This document shows, in pieces, positions 1 to 13,933 of a stretch of DNA of 64,000 nucleotides. The notes under the pieces are model-generated. The model searched no databases. It saw nothing but the letters and a program-made list of their open reading frames with translations, and was not told the DNA's origin. The translations under genes were made by a program, and so were the position numbers. Positions within the stretch are counted from its first letter, which is position 1. Every line of letters begins with the position of its first letter. The DNA lies in NCBI GenBank assembly GCA_003118195.1, contig BEXV01000089.1, positions 121,518 through 185,517 on the forward strand, written 5' to 3'. The stretch is from Hemicentrotus pulcherrimus. Its lineage: Eukaryota > Echinodermata > Echinoidea > Camarodonta > Strongylocentrotidae.

Positions 1-1093
1 ACATGCACAGAAATAAACAATTCTGAATCATAGTAATCAATAACATGAAAGAATGTTTGTAAATCATGAAATCGCTCTGCGGGGAAACTATAAATTTTGT
101 ATGAATCACAAGAATGCACACTGCTTTTTTAAAAATTCATGCTAAAAGATGAAAGCTGACATTCGGTCCTTAGGAAACCATTTCGAGGCGTTTTTATTAT
201 GATTGATACTCAAACAATGATGGGAACTTCTTGGCATCGCACTTATGAAAGCTTTCTGCTTCCGTGCCCTGTCACATGTAATTAAGCTGCGTCATCGTTT
301 CGATACAAAATTAAAATGATCATGAAATAATTGAATTCTAATTCAAAGAATAGCGCATACGAGTATATTTGTAATGACGTTTGTATAAAGTATTATGTGT
401 GACTTGTCCTATTCAGTACATGTAATATTATTTCTATTCCTATATGACCCCATTCTATCCATAGCTTATCATGAATTATTTATATTTTACCTTTTTTTGT
501 TGTTTCTCGTTGAAAATGAAATTTTCACCACATAAATATTCGAGCAAAAAATTAACTTAACGTTTGCAGTATAGCTGTTTTTACATTTTACATGATACGA
601 AAGTTTGAAGGTTATACTTTATAATAAAATAAGGCAATGTACCCTTTTAATATCCACTCCTATATAAAACTGAATATATAAATAATCATAAATTTGTTGG
701 ATCCTAAAGCAGTCCGGCATGAGTTTAACTTTTCCATCAAGTAAATCCACAAATTCATTAGTATTTCTATTCCAAACACTCAAATGAACAATAAAAGGCT
801 TTGAAGCCCAACTAGGAAATAACATGACAACATGCCTCGATATAGCTCTCTGTGTGTATTATTCTTACCATGTATGTTTAATTACGATTATATAAGTCTG
901 AAATAATTAACCCATTTGAGACTACTTATTTAACAATCGCTTGGTGTTGCGAAAGCGTATTCTTTCAACTTACGCAAATTTTCAATTTTCGCGGGGCGAA
1001 GAGACAAGGAAAAACTGTTTGTATATGAATCAAACATGAATTTAAATCTTTATTGAATTCATCAATATTTCTTTTAAAGTTTAATCGCATGAC

Positions 1094-1259
1094 CAGGGTC
1101 CCGATGCACAAAACTTAAATACCATTGATGGTAATTTTGCCATCAATAGTAACTTCCATGGAAACCTCGATTTTGATTGGCTGTTGAGACCTGATAACAT
1201 GGTAGTTGCCATTAATGGCAAAGTTACCATCAATGGTAAGTTTTATGCAACGGGCCCTG
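1094..1259. mobile_element. MITE-like inverted-repeat element
   Basis: Imperfect terminal inverted repeats of about 65 bp. The left arm begins CAGGGTCCCGATGCACAAAA and contains TACCATTGATGGTAA. The reverse complement of the right arm begins CAGGGCCCGTTGCATAAAA and contains the same core. There is no coding capacity. It lies about 90 bp before the acceptor of the 1350-1546 exon. Confidence 0.7.
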
Positions 1260-1349
1260 AACCAAATTTGAATTGTAATGGTATTGTCAGACAAAACCAT
1301 TGTTAAAGGACAATTATCTACTTTTCACATTTATTACCTATCTTTACAG

Positions 1350-1546
1350 GACGCGAATCCATGAAGACAAAACAGTTCAGAATCGGCTATAGGTACGGCA
1401 GGGCGTGGCAGCCACCCACCACATTAGACGACAACGTATACGGTGCCGACAAATACGACAACGAAGCTTTCGAATTTCGAAACTCACCCCTCTTAGAGAA
1501 GCTCATCGCTCAACTTGAAAAAGCCGACGAAAATGGCGGTTATTAA
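1350..1546 (+). CDS. Probable 3' terminal exon of an unknown gene, possibly a neuropeptide precursor
   Basis: A pyrimidine-rich acceptor (ATCTTTACAG) at 1340-1349 precedes an open frame that continues to TAA at 1544-1546. It reads RESMKTKQFRIGYRYGR, then AWQPPTTLDDNVYGADKYD, and ends SPLLEKLIAQLEKADENGGY. If RYGR is processed like other prohormones, the glycine would donate an amide, giving a peptide ending in YRY-amide followed by an acidic C-terminal flanking peptide. An Arg-Tyr-amide end is typical of the NPY/NPF family. The signal peptide and the rest of the precursor would lie before the window. Codon quality and acidic composition look coding, but I do not recognise the protein. The first in-frame ATG is at 1361; an intron-borne start is more likely than translation from it. 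Confidence 0.42.
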
Positions 1547-2730
1547 TCGATGGAAACATCGCAAGGGGACAATACTCATTAACTAGAATCAAACATTTTT
1601 TATTGATTAAAGCAGCAAGCTATCGGAAATATTGTCGGAAAGATATTCATCCCTTCAAGTTACTGGACTTCAAAAGAAATTAAGCACAAAGAAGTTGAAG
1701 GGGCCGTGTCCATAAGTCAATGCACTTTCATGTTGGGATCATAGAGGTTTCTATTTTTGTGGTGTATGTTTCCACATTCAATTTTATTCGTGTGTGTCAT
1801 GATTTATTCGTCTTTGGGGGATTGGGTCCGTGCTTTGCTGAGAATAATATCCAAGAAGGGACTTTCCTCTCGTCATGTTTTATTTTGCCCGGACAGATTA
1901 TCCTCAAGATTATGTGGAATTTTTGGTGTTTTTTCTTTCATATTCGTCATCTCACCTTGAAAATATTTGAGAGTAAACTACATGTAACCTTTTGTTTCAC
2001 TTGGATTCTGATCACAAGGTTTCAAATCAATGTGAAGTAAGTTCAAAACTAAACATACACACATTGCCACATCGTGATTAGAACTTTTAACCCACATTAT
2101 TACCCATATGGCTTTGTTATAAAAAGGTTATGTTAATTCAGTTACTTCCTAAAATCATAAAAACTGACATTTTTCGTCATTTTGTTCTCTTTTGTTGGCT
2201 TAAACTGGATAAAATCAGCCATTCTGTAATGATTCTCGGGGATTCTTTTTCTCATTTGTTTCGTTTAATTTCTTTTACATAGCGGCTGAAGAAAAATAGT
2301 GGAATAACCATTAGACCAAGTGTAATATAACATTTCTTATCCAATATATCTAAGTCATGTATGATCCATTTGGCGCCATATCTATTTGGATAAAATGACC
2401 TTATTCAAACCTTATTCAAAGCTTATTAGGTTATAAATGTCAATATCCCTGTGAATACTGTGTACAAAGAAATAGATCAAATGCAAATGTATTCTAGAGC
2501 TTTTCTGTAATTCTTACCTTTTGCTGGATGTGCTCTGCTCACACGGCCTTTATGTTGATACAATAATGTTTCCTGAAAGATATACACAGTCATGTATGAA
2601 TGAGATATAGATATAGTGCCATTTTTATTTGAAATATGATTTCGACGTGGTAACGTTGATTGTCTGTAGTGTTGCCATGTAGTGGGTATATAAATGACAA
2701 ATGATGGCCTTCTGACATTTCATAACAACC

Positions 2731-2736
2731 AATAAA
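2731..2736 (+). promoter_or_regulatory. Candidate polyadenylation signal downstream of the 1350-1546 exon
   Basis: AATAAA lies about 1.2 kb past the stop. A weaker ATTAAA is at 1606-1611, 60 nt past the stop. Neither is confirmed. Confidence 0.2.
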
Positions 2737-5700
2737 GTAAAAGGTACCATTATAAAACTAAAGTATTGTTAATTAAAAGTATCACATGACACTGAATTAG
2801 AATATACTCATTATTATTGTGCTATGAATTATTCTTATCATCGAATTTGTAGTGTAATGCGAATAAAAAAAATGATTGAATGGAATAAGAAAAAAAATAA
2901 CGACGTAGATTTCATGAAAAGAGTTATCATAAACAAGTATAAAAAATTTCAAGATGTTATCCTTAAATCTCATTTGAAGGGTCATTTGAAATAATATCAT
3001 TTCCATTCATATTGAACCCTTTATTTTATATATTCGACAAGTTTTCGGAATTAACCCCCCAGAAGTGTTAAAAATTCATTTTTTTTCTTTCATGAATTTT
3101 ATAGACCTTGAAACTGTTCAACGTCAATAGGTGATACCCTTAGGTGTATTCCGTTTTCCAAATGTTTCGGTTCGTGTCAAGATTTTTCATTGAGATCTAT
3201 AGTTTTCCTGTTTGTGAAATAAAACATTCCTCAATATAACGAAATAAACTGCTCAATGTAGTATAATTCTGGATGGTTGATTCTCGCAGGTAGTTAATGG
3301 GCAATCCAACCCTTCTAATAAGTTCATTTGAATGGAAGCAGAAAAAACAGAGAAACAGAATGGCGAAAGTTGAAATAAATTGGACCCCTCTTAAGAAAGT
3401 TATGAGTGTTTAAAATTTGAGATCACTATAGCTGTGCGAATCTCATATCGGCAATGTTGTCAGTGGATTGTGACGTAGTGACGGATTACTCTCCCATTTG
3501 TCGGGTAGAAAAAAATCACTTATTTCTGTTTTTCTCCCAAGTGCCTTAACCCTCGGGGCACTACTCAAAATATATCATGGAGAGTACATTATTACAGGTC
3601 CTCTAAATAGAAAAGACCATCCCGAGTCATACATTTATTAAAAGTTAAAATTTTAGTCCTTTTGTGTATCAGAGCAAATGGGAAAGTTGACCGCCTCTAC
3701 ATCACATAGAAATGATCAAGTGAGCCAATATGAATGGCCCATAGTGATTGCAACTTTCAAAATTCATAACTTCTATTTTTCTGTCCGATTTCATTCAAAC
3801 TTTCATCAGTATGCTTCTTTGATTTTTCTGCTTTATTTAAGACAAGTTTGTTATCAAGGTTAGATTTCCCTTTAAGCTGAAACTCTGAATTAAAGAAATT
3901 TGAAACCGTTTACATTGAAAACTTAATCAACAGTGGTGTATCTAGCATATAGATGAACCAGGCGTAAGCCCCCTACCCCTCCTCCTTCCGATTCTGGACA
4001 CGCCACAATATTTTCAAGTAGAATAATAGACCATGGAAGTACGGGCAGATAATTTGAAAGGAATGGATAACAGAGAGCTTATAAGTTCAACCGACAAAGC
4101 CATATCTAAATCAGAGGCAGGTGTTATGCTTCATTTTTATGACGGATTCACCTCCAAGGTAAGGCTTATGCTGTATCAATCTTCCATCCCTTATCATATT
4201 CTTAAAATGCTTTACGAGAAGTCCCCCTGAACATATTCTCAAAATTGTACTGCCCCACTTTTTCAAAGGGGGTTGAATGCGTGTATAGAATTTCCTTAGT
4301 GCGTGATTTAAACGCACTAATGGTTTATTCAAAAGTTTTGCTGCATTTCGAATCTACTTTCATATTCGGTTTCGTTTGGAGATCATCTTCCTTGAATGGC
4401 ATTTCCGTTTATTTACGGAAGTAGTTTTGAGACATAAAAAGGGGAGGCACCAGTTATTAATGTACATTTTGCTTATATTGCACATCGCAAATATTATTTG
4501 AATGCAAATCATCTATTTGATAAAATAATTATTAATAATGTGTCTCAGGGGTAATTTAATACGATTTGAAATCTTGCACTCATTGAGAAGCGTTGGATTT
4601 ATTCGTTGTGTAGCCATTGTGGGGAGTACATCGACATTCAAAGCTCTTCCCAAATTCAAGTAAAGGGTTACAGCAAAAAGTCTGGTTCAACGGCTACTTA
4701 TGCATGACAAATTATCAGTTTGAATGCTATTTGAATCGCAAATAGTGAGCACATTCCTTCGGATAGTGAAGCATGATTGCGGGGGCAATTTACCTCCAAA
4801 TCAAAACAGTCTAGATTGAGTTTCAGTGTAGGAATTTTGGCGTCATGATTAGTGATTATCTTCTGTATTAAGAATCATCTTACAGCCCGCTATTCTGTGG
4901 CAAGCTTAACAATCTTCTTCCGCCCTGATACATATTTAGGCATGCTGAATGACGATCAGAAAGAAAACGTGAACTCACGAACGAGATAAATAAAATCTAA
5001 TGGAGTGGAATTGAATATAATGTGATGAACGCATTAAGCACCCAAACAATTCGATCTGTTCTTATAGATTGTTGATAAATTCAATGCAATCAAAGCCCTA
5101 ATGAATTATGGAAAGAATCAAATTATAGTTCTATATTTAATCCATTTATACATCCACACGGTTAGATCCGTTCCAACTCTGAGCCGTAGAATTTTGGAAA
5201 TAAGGGAAAAGATGGCAATGTGCGCTGATTGCCTATTTTCAGTTTTGTCCTTATTTGTTAATATTCATCTCAAATACTTTCAGTTTAGTCTAATTAAAGA
5301 ATTATTTACTTTGTGAAAAAATCCATAATTCAATGGATAGAGGTTTATCTTACAAATAAATTCGTTGGACCTTTATGAAAACAAATACACCTTGAGACCT
5401 AAAAACGGTAATATCAGACAAGGTGAACATAATTATATGGGTCATGTTAGATATTATCAAAGTGCAAAAGATACATAACTGTCATTATATCGATGGGAAT
5501 ATGATTTTCTTATAAAAAGAATTGTTGGTAAAATTAAATATTTCAGATACATGTAATTTATAGACAATTAAGATGATATGATTTTTTTTCGTTTGGTTTC
5601 TTTTAGTCGAGAGGGGAAGTCATAGTAGGTTAACAAATTAACATTACCAACATTAGCATCCTGATTATACGAATCTAACATTAAGACAAATTAAGTATTT

Positions 5701-6539
5701 TTCTTTAAGGTATTCCAACATTATGTCTATACAAATATTTTGTCCTTATAATAATGTCCTTACACTACTCAATAATCCCTTGTAACGAACTTAGACTAAA
5801 GTGTAACATGAAAACATTCACAATTGAATACTTTAAATCCACAAAGGCACATGAGCAATAGGGACTTCGTATCTACAGGAGATAACACGGATTTTTGTTC
5901 CCCAAATTTTTTTAACGAAAAGAGATAGATACGATGAAAATTAAAAAGTAGCTCTCTTATGTTTACATAATGATGGAATTTATCGTTGCTGAGTTTAAGC
6001 ACGGTTACTTTTTAACACAAATCTGATTTCAAATAGATTTTCAACATAATCATTTTCCATTAAACATTATCAACCTTTTTGAACATATATTGCATTCCCT
6101 CATATCACCAAAACCTTATAGGGCAGTTCCTTTAACCTTGTTGATAGAGTTCAATGCAGAGTCCGGTGTAGAGGAGGGCACCTTTTTAAAAACAATTTAT
6201 TGTTTATAAAAAAAAATCAACCCATAAGTGTAGTTTACTAAATGATATGAAATGATATATTTCTATTTTTTTTAAAGAGTTACCAAAAAAAAAAGAAATT
6301 ACCAAGGGGTAAAACGTGCACGAAAACCAGATTAAAATACAAAAACAAACTGCGTTATGACTGAATGCCTTTAAAGCAATTTTAATTAATAAATGACATA
6401 TTATGCGCTCTTAATGCACTATTCATCAATATCACTGGCAATGAGAAGGGTTTCCCTGCAGCAGTACTTCATGCTTGAATTATGTTACAATAATAATTGA
6501 AGAACGTTTATTTGCATAGATTAGAACGATTACAAGCCA

Positions 6540-6790
6540 TTTATCCTACAGTTCATAATTCCAATGGTTCGTATTTCCGAAAATGACATAAAACCCTGCA
6601 TTACGAACCTTGGTAAAAAAGAACTCTATTTCATTTTAAGAATTAGGAACTCTAGTTCATTTTCGCAATTACGAACCTTCGCTTAATGAACCCTATTTCA
6701 ATTGTAGAATTATGAACCCGAGGATCAACAAACCTTCGGAATAACGCTATAAATGTTCGGAACTATGTACCCTATTTCATTTCCGAAAGA
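6540..6790. repeat. Diverged AATTACGAACC-type tandem repeat
   Basis: Multiple degenerate units such as AATTACGAACCTTCG, AATTATGAACCCGAGG and AACCCTATTTCA, at roughly 25-40 bp spacing. The same motif family recurs in the opposite orientation at 13600-13790. Confidence 0.6.
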
Positions 6791-7590
6791 TGGACGATAC
6801 TTATATGGGGAAAATGTGTTTCGGAAAAAAACGATTGCCTCCCTCAAGAACACCTAAAATTTTCATCATTGGATGGTATGGTAATTCGATGGCAAAGTTA
6901 CTCCTGGCTATACGGTGGACATCCTTTGGATCATTCTAATTAGTTCGGTACCAAATTACCTACTTTTACCCCAAATTAAGACACGAAACGTCACTGCACA
7001 CCGAACATGACACATTATTTTTAGCCGTCAATTGAAAGTGTTCCCTCGGATCTAATTTTGACACCTCTGAACAGGGATCGATTTGTAATTGGATTGAAAA
7101 GGGAGACATGTAAGACATAACGGTGGTAGGTGAGGGTGTAAGAGAGGCAAAGGGAGGAGTGAGGTGATTTCTCCTCGAAACCTTATCAGGGTATCTTAAT
7201 GGGGTGAAAGGATGAAGGAGAAAGCCGTCACTGCGTCGTCCCTTACTCTTTAGGCAGGAGGAATGACCGTGGGCTACACACAATCGAAACACACCACCAT
7301 CAACCGTCATCCCCCCTCTACGACATCCAGCCCGGCGACCGCCTGACAAATTCGAAACCGGGAACATGTCATTTTACCTCCATCGTAAAAAGGCTTGGGC
7401 TGCTAGGAATCACGACATGACGACGGGGCAGGTGTCGGGTTCACATCCGTGCTTCATACTGGCTGAGTGGAGTGCGTGATCCCGCATAACATCGTGGATC
7501 GATCACCTCCTCGCGCGATCGATTTGTTGACGTAGTCTTTTCCGTGTTAAGGCATTAAGTTTACTTTACTCCATTCTATCCTCTTAACAG

Positions 7591-7598
7591 TTTCTCCC

Positions 7599-7630
<32 letters not shown>

Positions 7631-7715
7631 TTCGCTCTCTTCTTCCCCCCTCTCCCCCTCCCTCTCCCTCTCACACACTCTCTCTTCCTCCCTCCCCCTT
7701 TTACTCTCTTTTCAC
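7591..7715. repeat. CT-rich microsatellite
   Basis: A (CT)n core at about 7607-7632, within a longer C/T-only stretch on the plus strand. Confidence 0.9.
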
Positions 7716-10206
7716 TCCCGTTTGCACCGTTCCTACTACTACACCCTTCTCATCACTTCCCCCTTTCCTTTGAATGATTGAATTATTTAGGTTATACGTG
7801 AGACTTCTTGGGGTGATGTATCCTGGTCCGTGTTGTTATCCTCATCAAATAGGCATAAATAGATAAAATTCCGATTAACAATTACTAATGCAAACCTCGA
7901 TAGATCTTTACAAGATGCCATTAATATTCAAAGGATTTGGTTGAAGTCGGGTGTATTCTTGTAAATGTACAAGTTTAAGAAAGATTTGTTTAATGTACAG
8001 TTTTATGATGCTCAACTGGTTTATAATCACTCGAAGTAAAAGTTGCTTTATAAGTGGTCAATGACTGAATGTGAATTTATAATTAAATAAGTTTTTACTC
8101 TTGGACTTAGTTCGAGATCTCCAAGAAACCATTTATGAACCCTACACCTTTACTAAGAAAAAATGGTATCGCGCCCTTCAACAAAGAAGATTTCAAATCC
8201 ATTTATTGCAAAGTTGTTTCCATGATAGGCCTAACGTGACAATGAACCAATGAATCGCAACCATAGGTTTGACTCTTTTTTATGTTATTTCATGATCAAC
8301 GTCCGAAGACAATGGTGGCAGTTTTAATATTGCTTGTTAGTAGTGGAAGAAAAATCTAACAAAATCAACCGTGCGTATCTACATTTCTCAGCCGGATATG
8401 AACATAGACACATGACCTTGGAACACGACTCGTCATTTCGATCGGGGATTCCCTTATAAATTGCACAATCTATCAATGACATTGTTTGCATTTTCCACCT
8501 ACTTTAATCAAAATATCATGCTTTTAAACGTGATGCTCCAGAAGCCGTAACTTTATTGACGCAGTTCTATGTCAGACAGAAAACGCCCTCTGTGCCACGG
8601 GACGCACTAAACAGAAATTTACCACTTATATTTCCATTGTTTGGAGGAGCCCGCGTCTACTAAAATACCTAACAAATATATACATAAATTATAAACAATT
8701 TGCCCGCATTACACACAACATGAATGCTGAACAACAGTGGATTGCTCATTAAAAAAACACCTCAGCTACAGAATATCCCGTTTGGAATTGTATAAGACCT
8801 TAGTCTTCATATTAGTTTGATTTATAAATGTAACCTCTATAACAGAAAATGCAAATCTGCCTAAATATCCCTTTTCTCGTCAATAATTAAGCCCTAATTT
8901 AAATATAGATATAACTACTTTACTATTTTGTAAGACTTTGTGTAGTTGCAAAGCCAACAGCAACCTGTGTATGCAATAACAATAACTAGTCTTAATTCAG
9001 ACCATTAATCGAAAGTTTATCAATATGACCGTAAATAAACAACCAAATTAGCTTTTTCCCTGTAAATGGTAAATACCAGAGTGCTACAATTAACCCTGAA
9101 AATAATGCCCTTTAATATTTATGTACTGCTCATTCTTAGCAATGTGTCAAATACATGTCAAATATATACTTTATATCAAATGGTCTGCACACAAGACTAT
9201 CAACTTACCACGTGTACACTCTCACTGAGCGAAACTGAATTTCGTTTAAAACAAATAAGAAAACATCCATAATTTTCATGTCTGCAGAAATCTTTCTGAA
9301 ACCACATTCACACCAAGCTGCACTCACTTCTTGGCAGGATATACTGTCGAAATACGAATTGTCTCATTGTAAAATGAGGCATTCATACAATAAAAAATAA
9401 GTAAGCGAACATCGCAAGATGTCACCTCTGTGAAACCTAATAATGCTCTGTCGGTTTTTACATTAATTAGCACATACAAACACGTCGACAACTGAATTAC
9501 GTAATGTTTTCTGCGAATCAAAAACCGTAATGAAAATCAGTTTCTTCAGCGAAACATCCAGAATGTTTTGAAACTCTTAATTGTATTACGAAGCCTTAAG
9601 GGAATCATTTCCCAGGCATCATGTGGAAAAGCCCACGTGACAGTGATATATAAGATCTTTCTTAGCATTGGGATTTAGCAAATTGCTTATAATCACTTTA
9701 TTTCTGATGAATAGCAATCAGTGAGAGAAATCCTCCAAGCTGCTATTGAACTTATATTATGGTTTATTGCATTAATCATTACTAATTAGTCATCACTAAT
9801 TTTCTTAGTTCCTCCTTAGAGAGTAAAAAAAAAATTTTATAATGCTTCTCTAAACAGTAATGTACAATTTCTACTTTTTATAAAACAAAAAGCAAAAACA
9901 ATTTGCTTGGAATTTCATCAATCATAAGTTCCCCCTGAGAGAATAAAAAAACATAACATTGTACACGTACATGTACAAGTTCTATTTTTTATTTGGAATT
10001 TATACAATTCCTTACATTTTAAACTGTGGTACTATTTTGCCTGTCAGACACATGCTCCTCTCGTTTCTTTTTGATTTGATTTAAATTCATTTAGGCAAGG
10101 GCCCATCTATCTGTATTGTTCTGTAACCATTTATTTACCTTTTTATGAATCAAAAGCCTAAGGCACACTAAGCGTATATGTACGATCATGTAGTTGCCGT
10201 TTTTAN

Positions 10207-10371
10207 CATAATACTGAAAATTCGAAAATGATTTTATAAATGTACTTTCAGTATTATCCTATATGGACACAATAAAGAAATTAAATGAAATGAGTCCTTT
10301 TACCTTAAAAAAAAAACAACCTTACAAACCGTTGGAATCACGAATCTTTTGAATCACAAAGCTTTAAATTG
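10207..10371. repeat. Interspersed repeat, copy 1
   Basis: About 165 bp, nearly identical to 13768-13933, from CATAATACTGAAAATTCG through GCTTTAAATTG. An ambiguous base sits at its left edge (10206). Confidence 0.85.
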
Positions 10372-10631
10372 AATGAGTAGCGTTTACAAATAAACGAACA
10401 AGACTTTAATTTTTTTTTGGATTGACACTCGTTCTTTTTTCCAATCTGCTGCAGCCTGAAGCAATATGTTAAAAAAAAACATCACAAAATAACGTTCTCT
10501 AAGTAGATCAAGAAATAGTACAAGCGAAGATTGATTTTCATCGTTTTTGTTTTTTCATTTTTGTTTTCGTTCTTTTCCTTCTATTGAAAAATTAACAAAG
10601 TATTTAAATTTAAAGTTAAATTCCTAACAAG

Positions 10632-10980
10632 TTGTCGGTGTTCGGCGAATATTCGAAGATTAATCGGCGACTGATCGTCACCGTTCGTCAATCAGCTGGA
10701 GATCTGGGGGCGATCTTCCGGCGATTGAACCGAGAACGGCTACCCTTGAAAGAGAAGAAACAAATGTTCACTACCAGTTTGGTAGGTAAAAGTTTTTCGA
10801 TGCAGCAGCATAAACCTCCAGCCGTCCAAAATGCTCAGAATACCAACCGCCGACTTAGGAAAACCTGAACAAAACACTGTCAAAAAGCTCTCTGCTAACT
10901 CTGACAACTTACTCCTGACCGGTGGTTTTCAGTAGTCGGTGACTGGTCGTAGCTCTAGTGTGACTTGGGCTTAATTGAAT
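10632..10980. mobile_element. Transposon-like GC-richer block
   Basis: The block stands out in base composition (repeated CGGCGA, GATCGTC and GACCGG-type words). It ends in CTAGTGTGACTTGGGCTTAA, which resembles the terminus of non-autonomous DNA transposons. The open frame at 10632-10868 shows no recognisable domain, so I do not call a gene. The left boundary is uncertain. Confidence 0.35.
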
Positions 10981-13580
10981 TTAATGTTAATATGGAAAAA
11001 CAAAGTTCAAACATCAAGCGATTATAATGTCGAGAGTCTACACTACATAGAGATAGTAAAGAACATAAGGAAGACGCAATTCAGCATGTCCACGTTCTTA
11101 CAATTCCTGACAATGATGCAAACTTTCAGTTTACCTTCCATGAGCAGTATATACGTCTCTTTGACGATGGAGCGTGAACTGTCGTTTTAACATTCATAAA
11201 TTAATTACAAAAACACGCAAAGTATGGTTTACTTTTATTACATATGGGTAATATTTATATAACAACTTGCACTATACAAAATATCACTTTAAGCGTACAC
11301 TATTCGTTTTACAGAACAATTTGTCAAACTCAATACAACCATTTTCAATTACATAAAGAGATGATTTTTACAATAAATACATCGAAAATAAAACTTTATA
11401 TACCCAATTTAAAGGTATGTCAGGACGAATCGGTTAAAATGAAGGTACAACATGAAGATACATGGGGAGGGATGGGTGCAACAAATTGTAGTATTTTGTT
11501 ATGCCAATTATATCTGTATTTTTGTGCTTGACCAATAAATTAAACTATACTAAACTAAATTGAGTAAAGCTTAACAGGGAAGTTATAACAGTAACAAAAA
11601 ATATTTTTAAAAAATAATGACTAATTTTGGTAGCGAAAATGGATATAGAATAAAAATGCTAAGATTGTTCCATTTGTATCGAAAGACACATTTTCCAGAT
11701 TATGTTGATGTTCCATCCATGACTTTCGATGAAATTTACTGTAAATATCTCAAAAATAAGATTTATTATATCATTATATAGTATTATTTTCATTTCTCTT
11801 TTATTTGATATTACACGTTATGAGGTGTTTTTAAACTTCACTACGGTTGAAGGATATTTAGTTTGCTGTTTATCGACTTAAATCATATACATCTGACTAA
11901 AGATTTTGAAACAGAGCTTTAAATTGTGTAGACAACGTTAACCATATATATTTTAATATTCAATACATGGAAATATCAATGCAATACTTATATTTGTTTG
12001 CATAAACAAATTAATGACGTAATCTCACGCGTTATTGCATATAAAATAGAATAGACAGTTATGCTTTCAATAAATATTTATTTACACGTAGTTTTGTATC
12101 ATCATTATTTTAGTAACGATGTAAACAGATATGTACTTTCGATTTCTATAAAATATACAGTCTAGTATTCTCTTCATATCATTATAATCCTTGATGATTT
12201 AATAATTGATTTCTCTGTTCTATATATAAAATATCATTCTCAATATGCCATGCTCATAATATATGATTACGACAAGGTCAAAGACACATCGATCATCTTG
12301 TATGCTAAATGACAAAAAAAAAAATTAACAAACGATTCAAATAAAGAAAATCCCAAGTGAACTCCTTCTTGGACACATTTTTGTTTGTAACGTTGTAATG
12401 TGACAAATAGTTAATCTTGACAAGATACAAATAACTGGAAAATAGTAATTGGAATGAACGTAATTTAAATACGCCATCCTGTTGTACTTTAATGATGCTG
12501 AGCGTCAAAGGGATGTAAACTAGAAACGAAATGTTAATTGTTAGAGGGATAGTTAGATTCTGTTTTCAGACCGCAAATGCCTTCTAAGTGCATGGTTATT
12601 GATCTTATTCTTATCTTTGACTTTTATAGTGGTCTTATAGAACTTAAAATTGCTATGAAGGTAATTTTAGACCCCAAAATGTGTGAAATTTAGCAAATAC
12701 GATCGAACCAATTCAGCTCCACTGTCAAAAAATCATGGTGACCGTTAATTAATTATTTGATTAAAAATAACAATGCATGAGCCGGCTAATTGTAGCATTA
12801 TAAGCAGCACGAAAATGCAAACATTGGCTGAAATACGACGTAAAAGGCGTTATTTCGTTTTTTCAACGGTTTTTTCAAATTTTTCAAAATAACTAATATT
12901 TGTGGTGGTACACAAGACAGTATTAGAAATCGTTATATTTCAGGCGTCTCTTAACCGATTTTGATCAAACAAAGATGATTTTTCCATTTGAATATCATGT
13001 TCTTTCAAATTTGACACTTAGTTTTTCATTATCTCACGAAAAAATTATTTTGTGTAGCGCCCTCTGCAACAAACTCAACTATCCCTTTAATAGAGAAATA
13101 TCATTCCCTATCCACTGTAATGCACAAACAATAACAAAAACGATCTGATATTGCTTTAATGCTAGAAACCACGATTTATATAATGTATCATATCGATCAA
13201 AAAACAACCTTGTCTTTCCATCCTTCGACAAGAATTATGCCTTGCATCTATCCATTCATCATAAGTAGACAAATTATAAAATTTGGAAAGATTTGCAGGT
13301 ATGTTCAGAAAATGCTTCTTAAACCTGTAGTTAATAAAACAAATTAATAGTAAACGTTAGGCCTTTTCGTATTATGACTCCTTATTTCATACTATCGTTA
13401 ACCACGGTAAGATTATTCTTGCCGTGATTGTTTACATTTTTAAGGAATTAGATTTCATTCGATAATATTTTCTAATATACTCCGTCAGCATTTATCATAT
13501 TAAGTCTTAAATGTTAAGGTTGATAAAATAATTGACAATCTGCACAATATTTAAAGCGTAGAACTAACAGTTACAGCTCG

Positions 13581-13586
13581 TTTATT
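13581..13586 (-). promoter_or_regulatory. Candidate polyadenylation signal for GAD
   Basis: TTTATT on the plus strand reads AATAAA on the GAD strand, about 450 nt past the stop. I noticed no closer canonical hexamer. If used, the 3' UTR would include repeat-derived sequence (13768-13933 and the AATTACGAACC-type repeats). There is no transcript evidence. Confidence 0.3.
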
Positions 13587-13599
13587 TTTCTTCCCGAGG

Positions 13600-13790
13600 T
13601 TGTATTCCGAGCATTCGTTTATCCGAAAAGTTAATTCTCGGAAGGTTCGCAATTATCAGGGTTCCTAATTCCAAAAATTGAATCGGGTTCGTAATTTTAG
13701 GAATTCAATAGTATTCGTAATTCTGAAAATGTAGTAAGGTTCAAAATTCCCAAAATATTTTAGGGTTCATAATACTGAAAATTCGAAAAT
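13600..13790. repeat. GGTTCGTAATT-type degenerate repeat in the GAD 3' region
   Basis: Repeated units such as GGGTTCGTAATTTTAGGAATT, GTATTCGTAATTCTGAAAATG and GGTTCAAAATTCCCAAAAT, with a spacing near 30 bp. This is the opposite orientation of the 6540-6790 tract. Confidence 0.6.
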
Positions 13791-13933
13791 GATTTTATAA
13801 ATGTACTTTCAGAATTATCCTATATGGACACAATAAAGAAATTAAATGAAATGAGTCCTTTTCCCTTAAAAAAAAAAACAACCTTACAAACCGTTGGAAT
13901 CACGAATCTTTTGAATCACAAAGCTTTAAATTG
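13768..13933. repeat. Interspersed repeat, copy 2, just past the GAD stop
   Basis: Near-identical to 10207-10371, differing at a few bases and in a poly(A) run. It begins about 100 nt past the GAD stop codon and is therefore probably part of the 3' UTR. Confidence 0.8.

Noticed and set aside
6966..7367. 133-codon minus-strand open frame
   Set aside because: It has no recognisable domain. The composition looks like random translation of a somewhat GC-richer patch.
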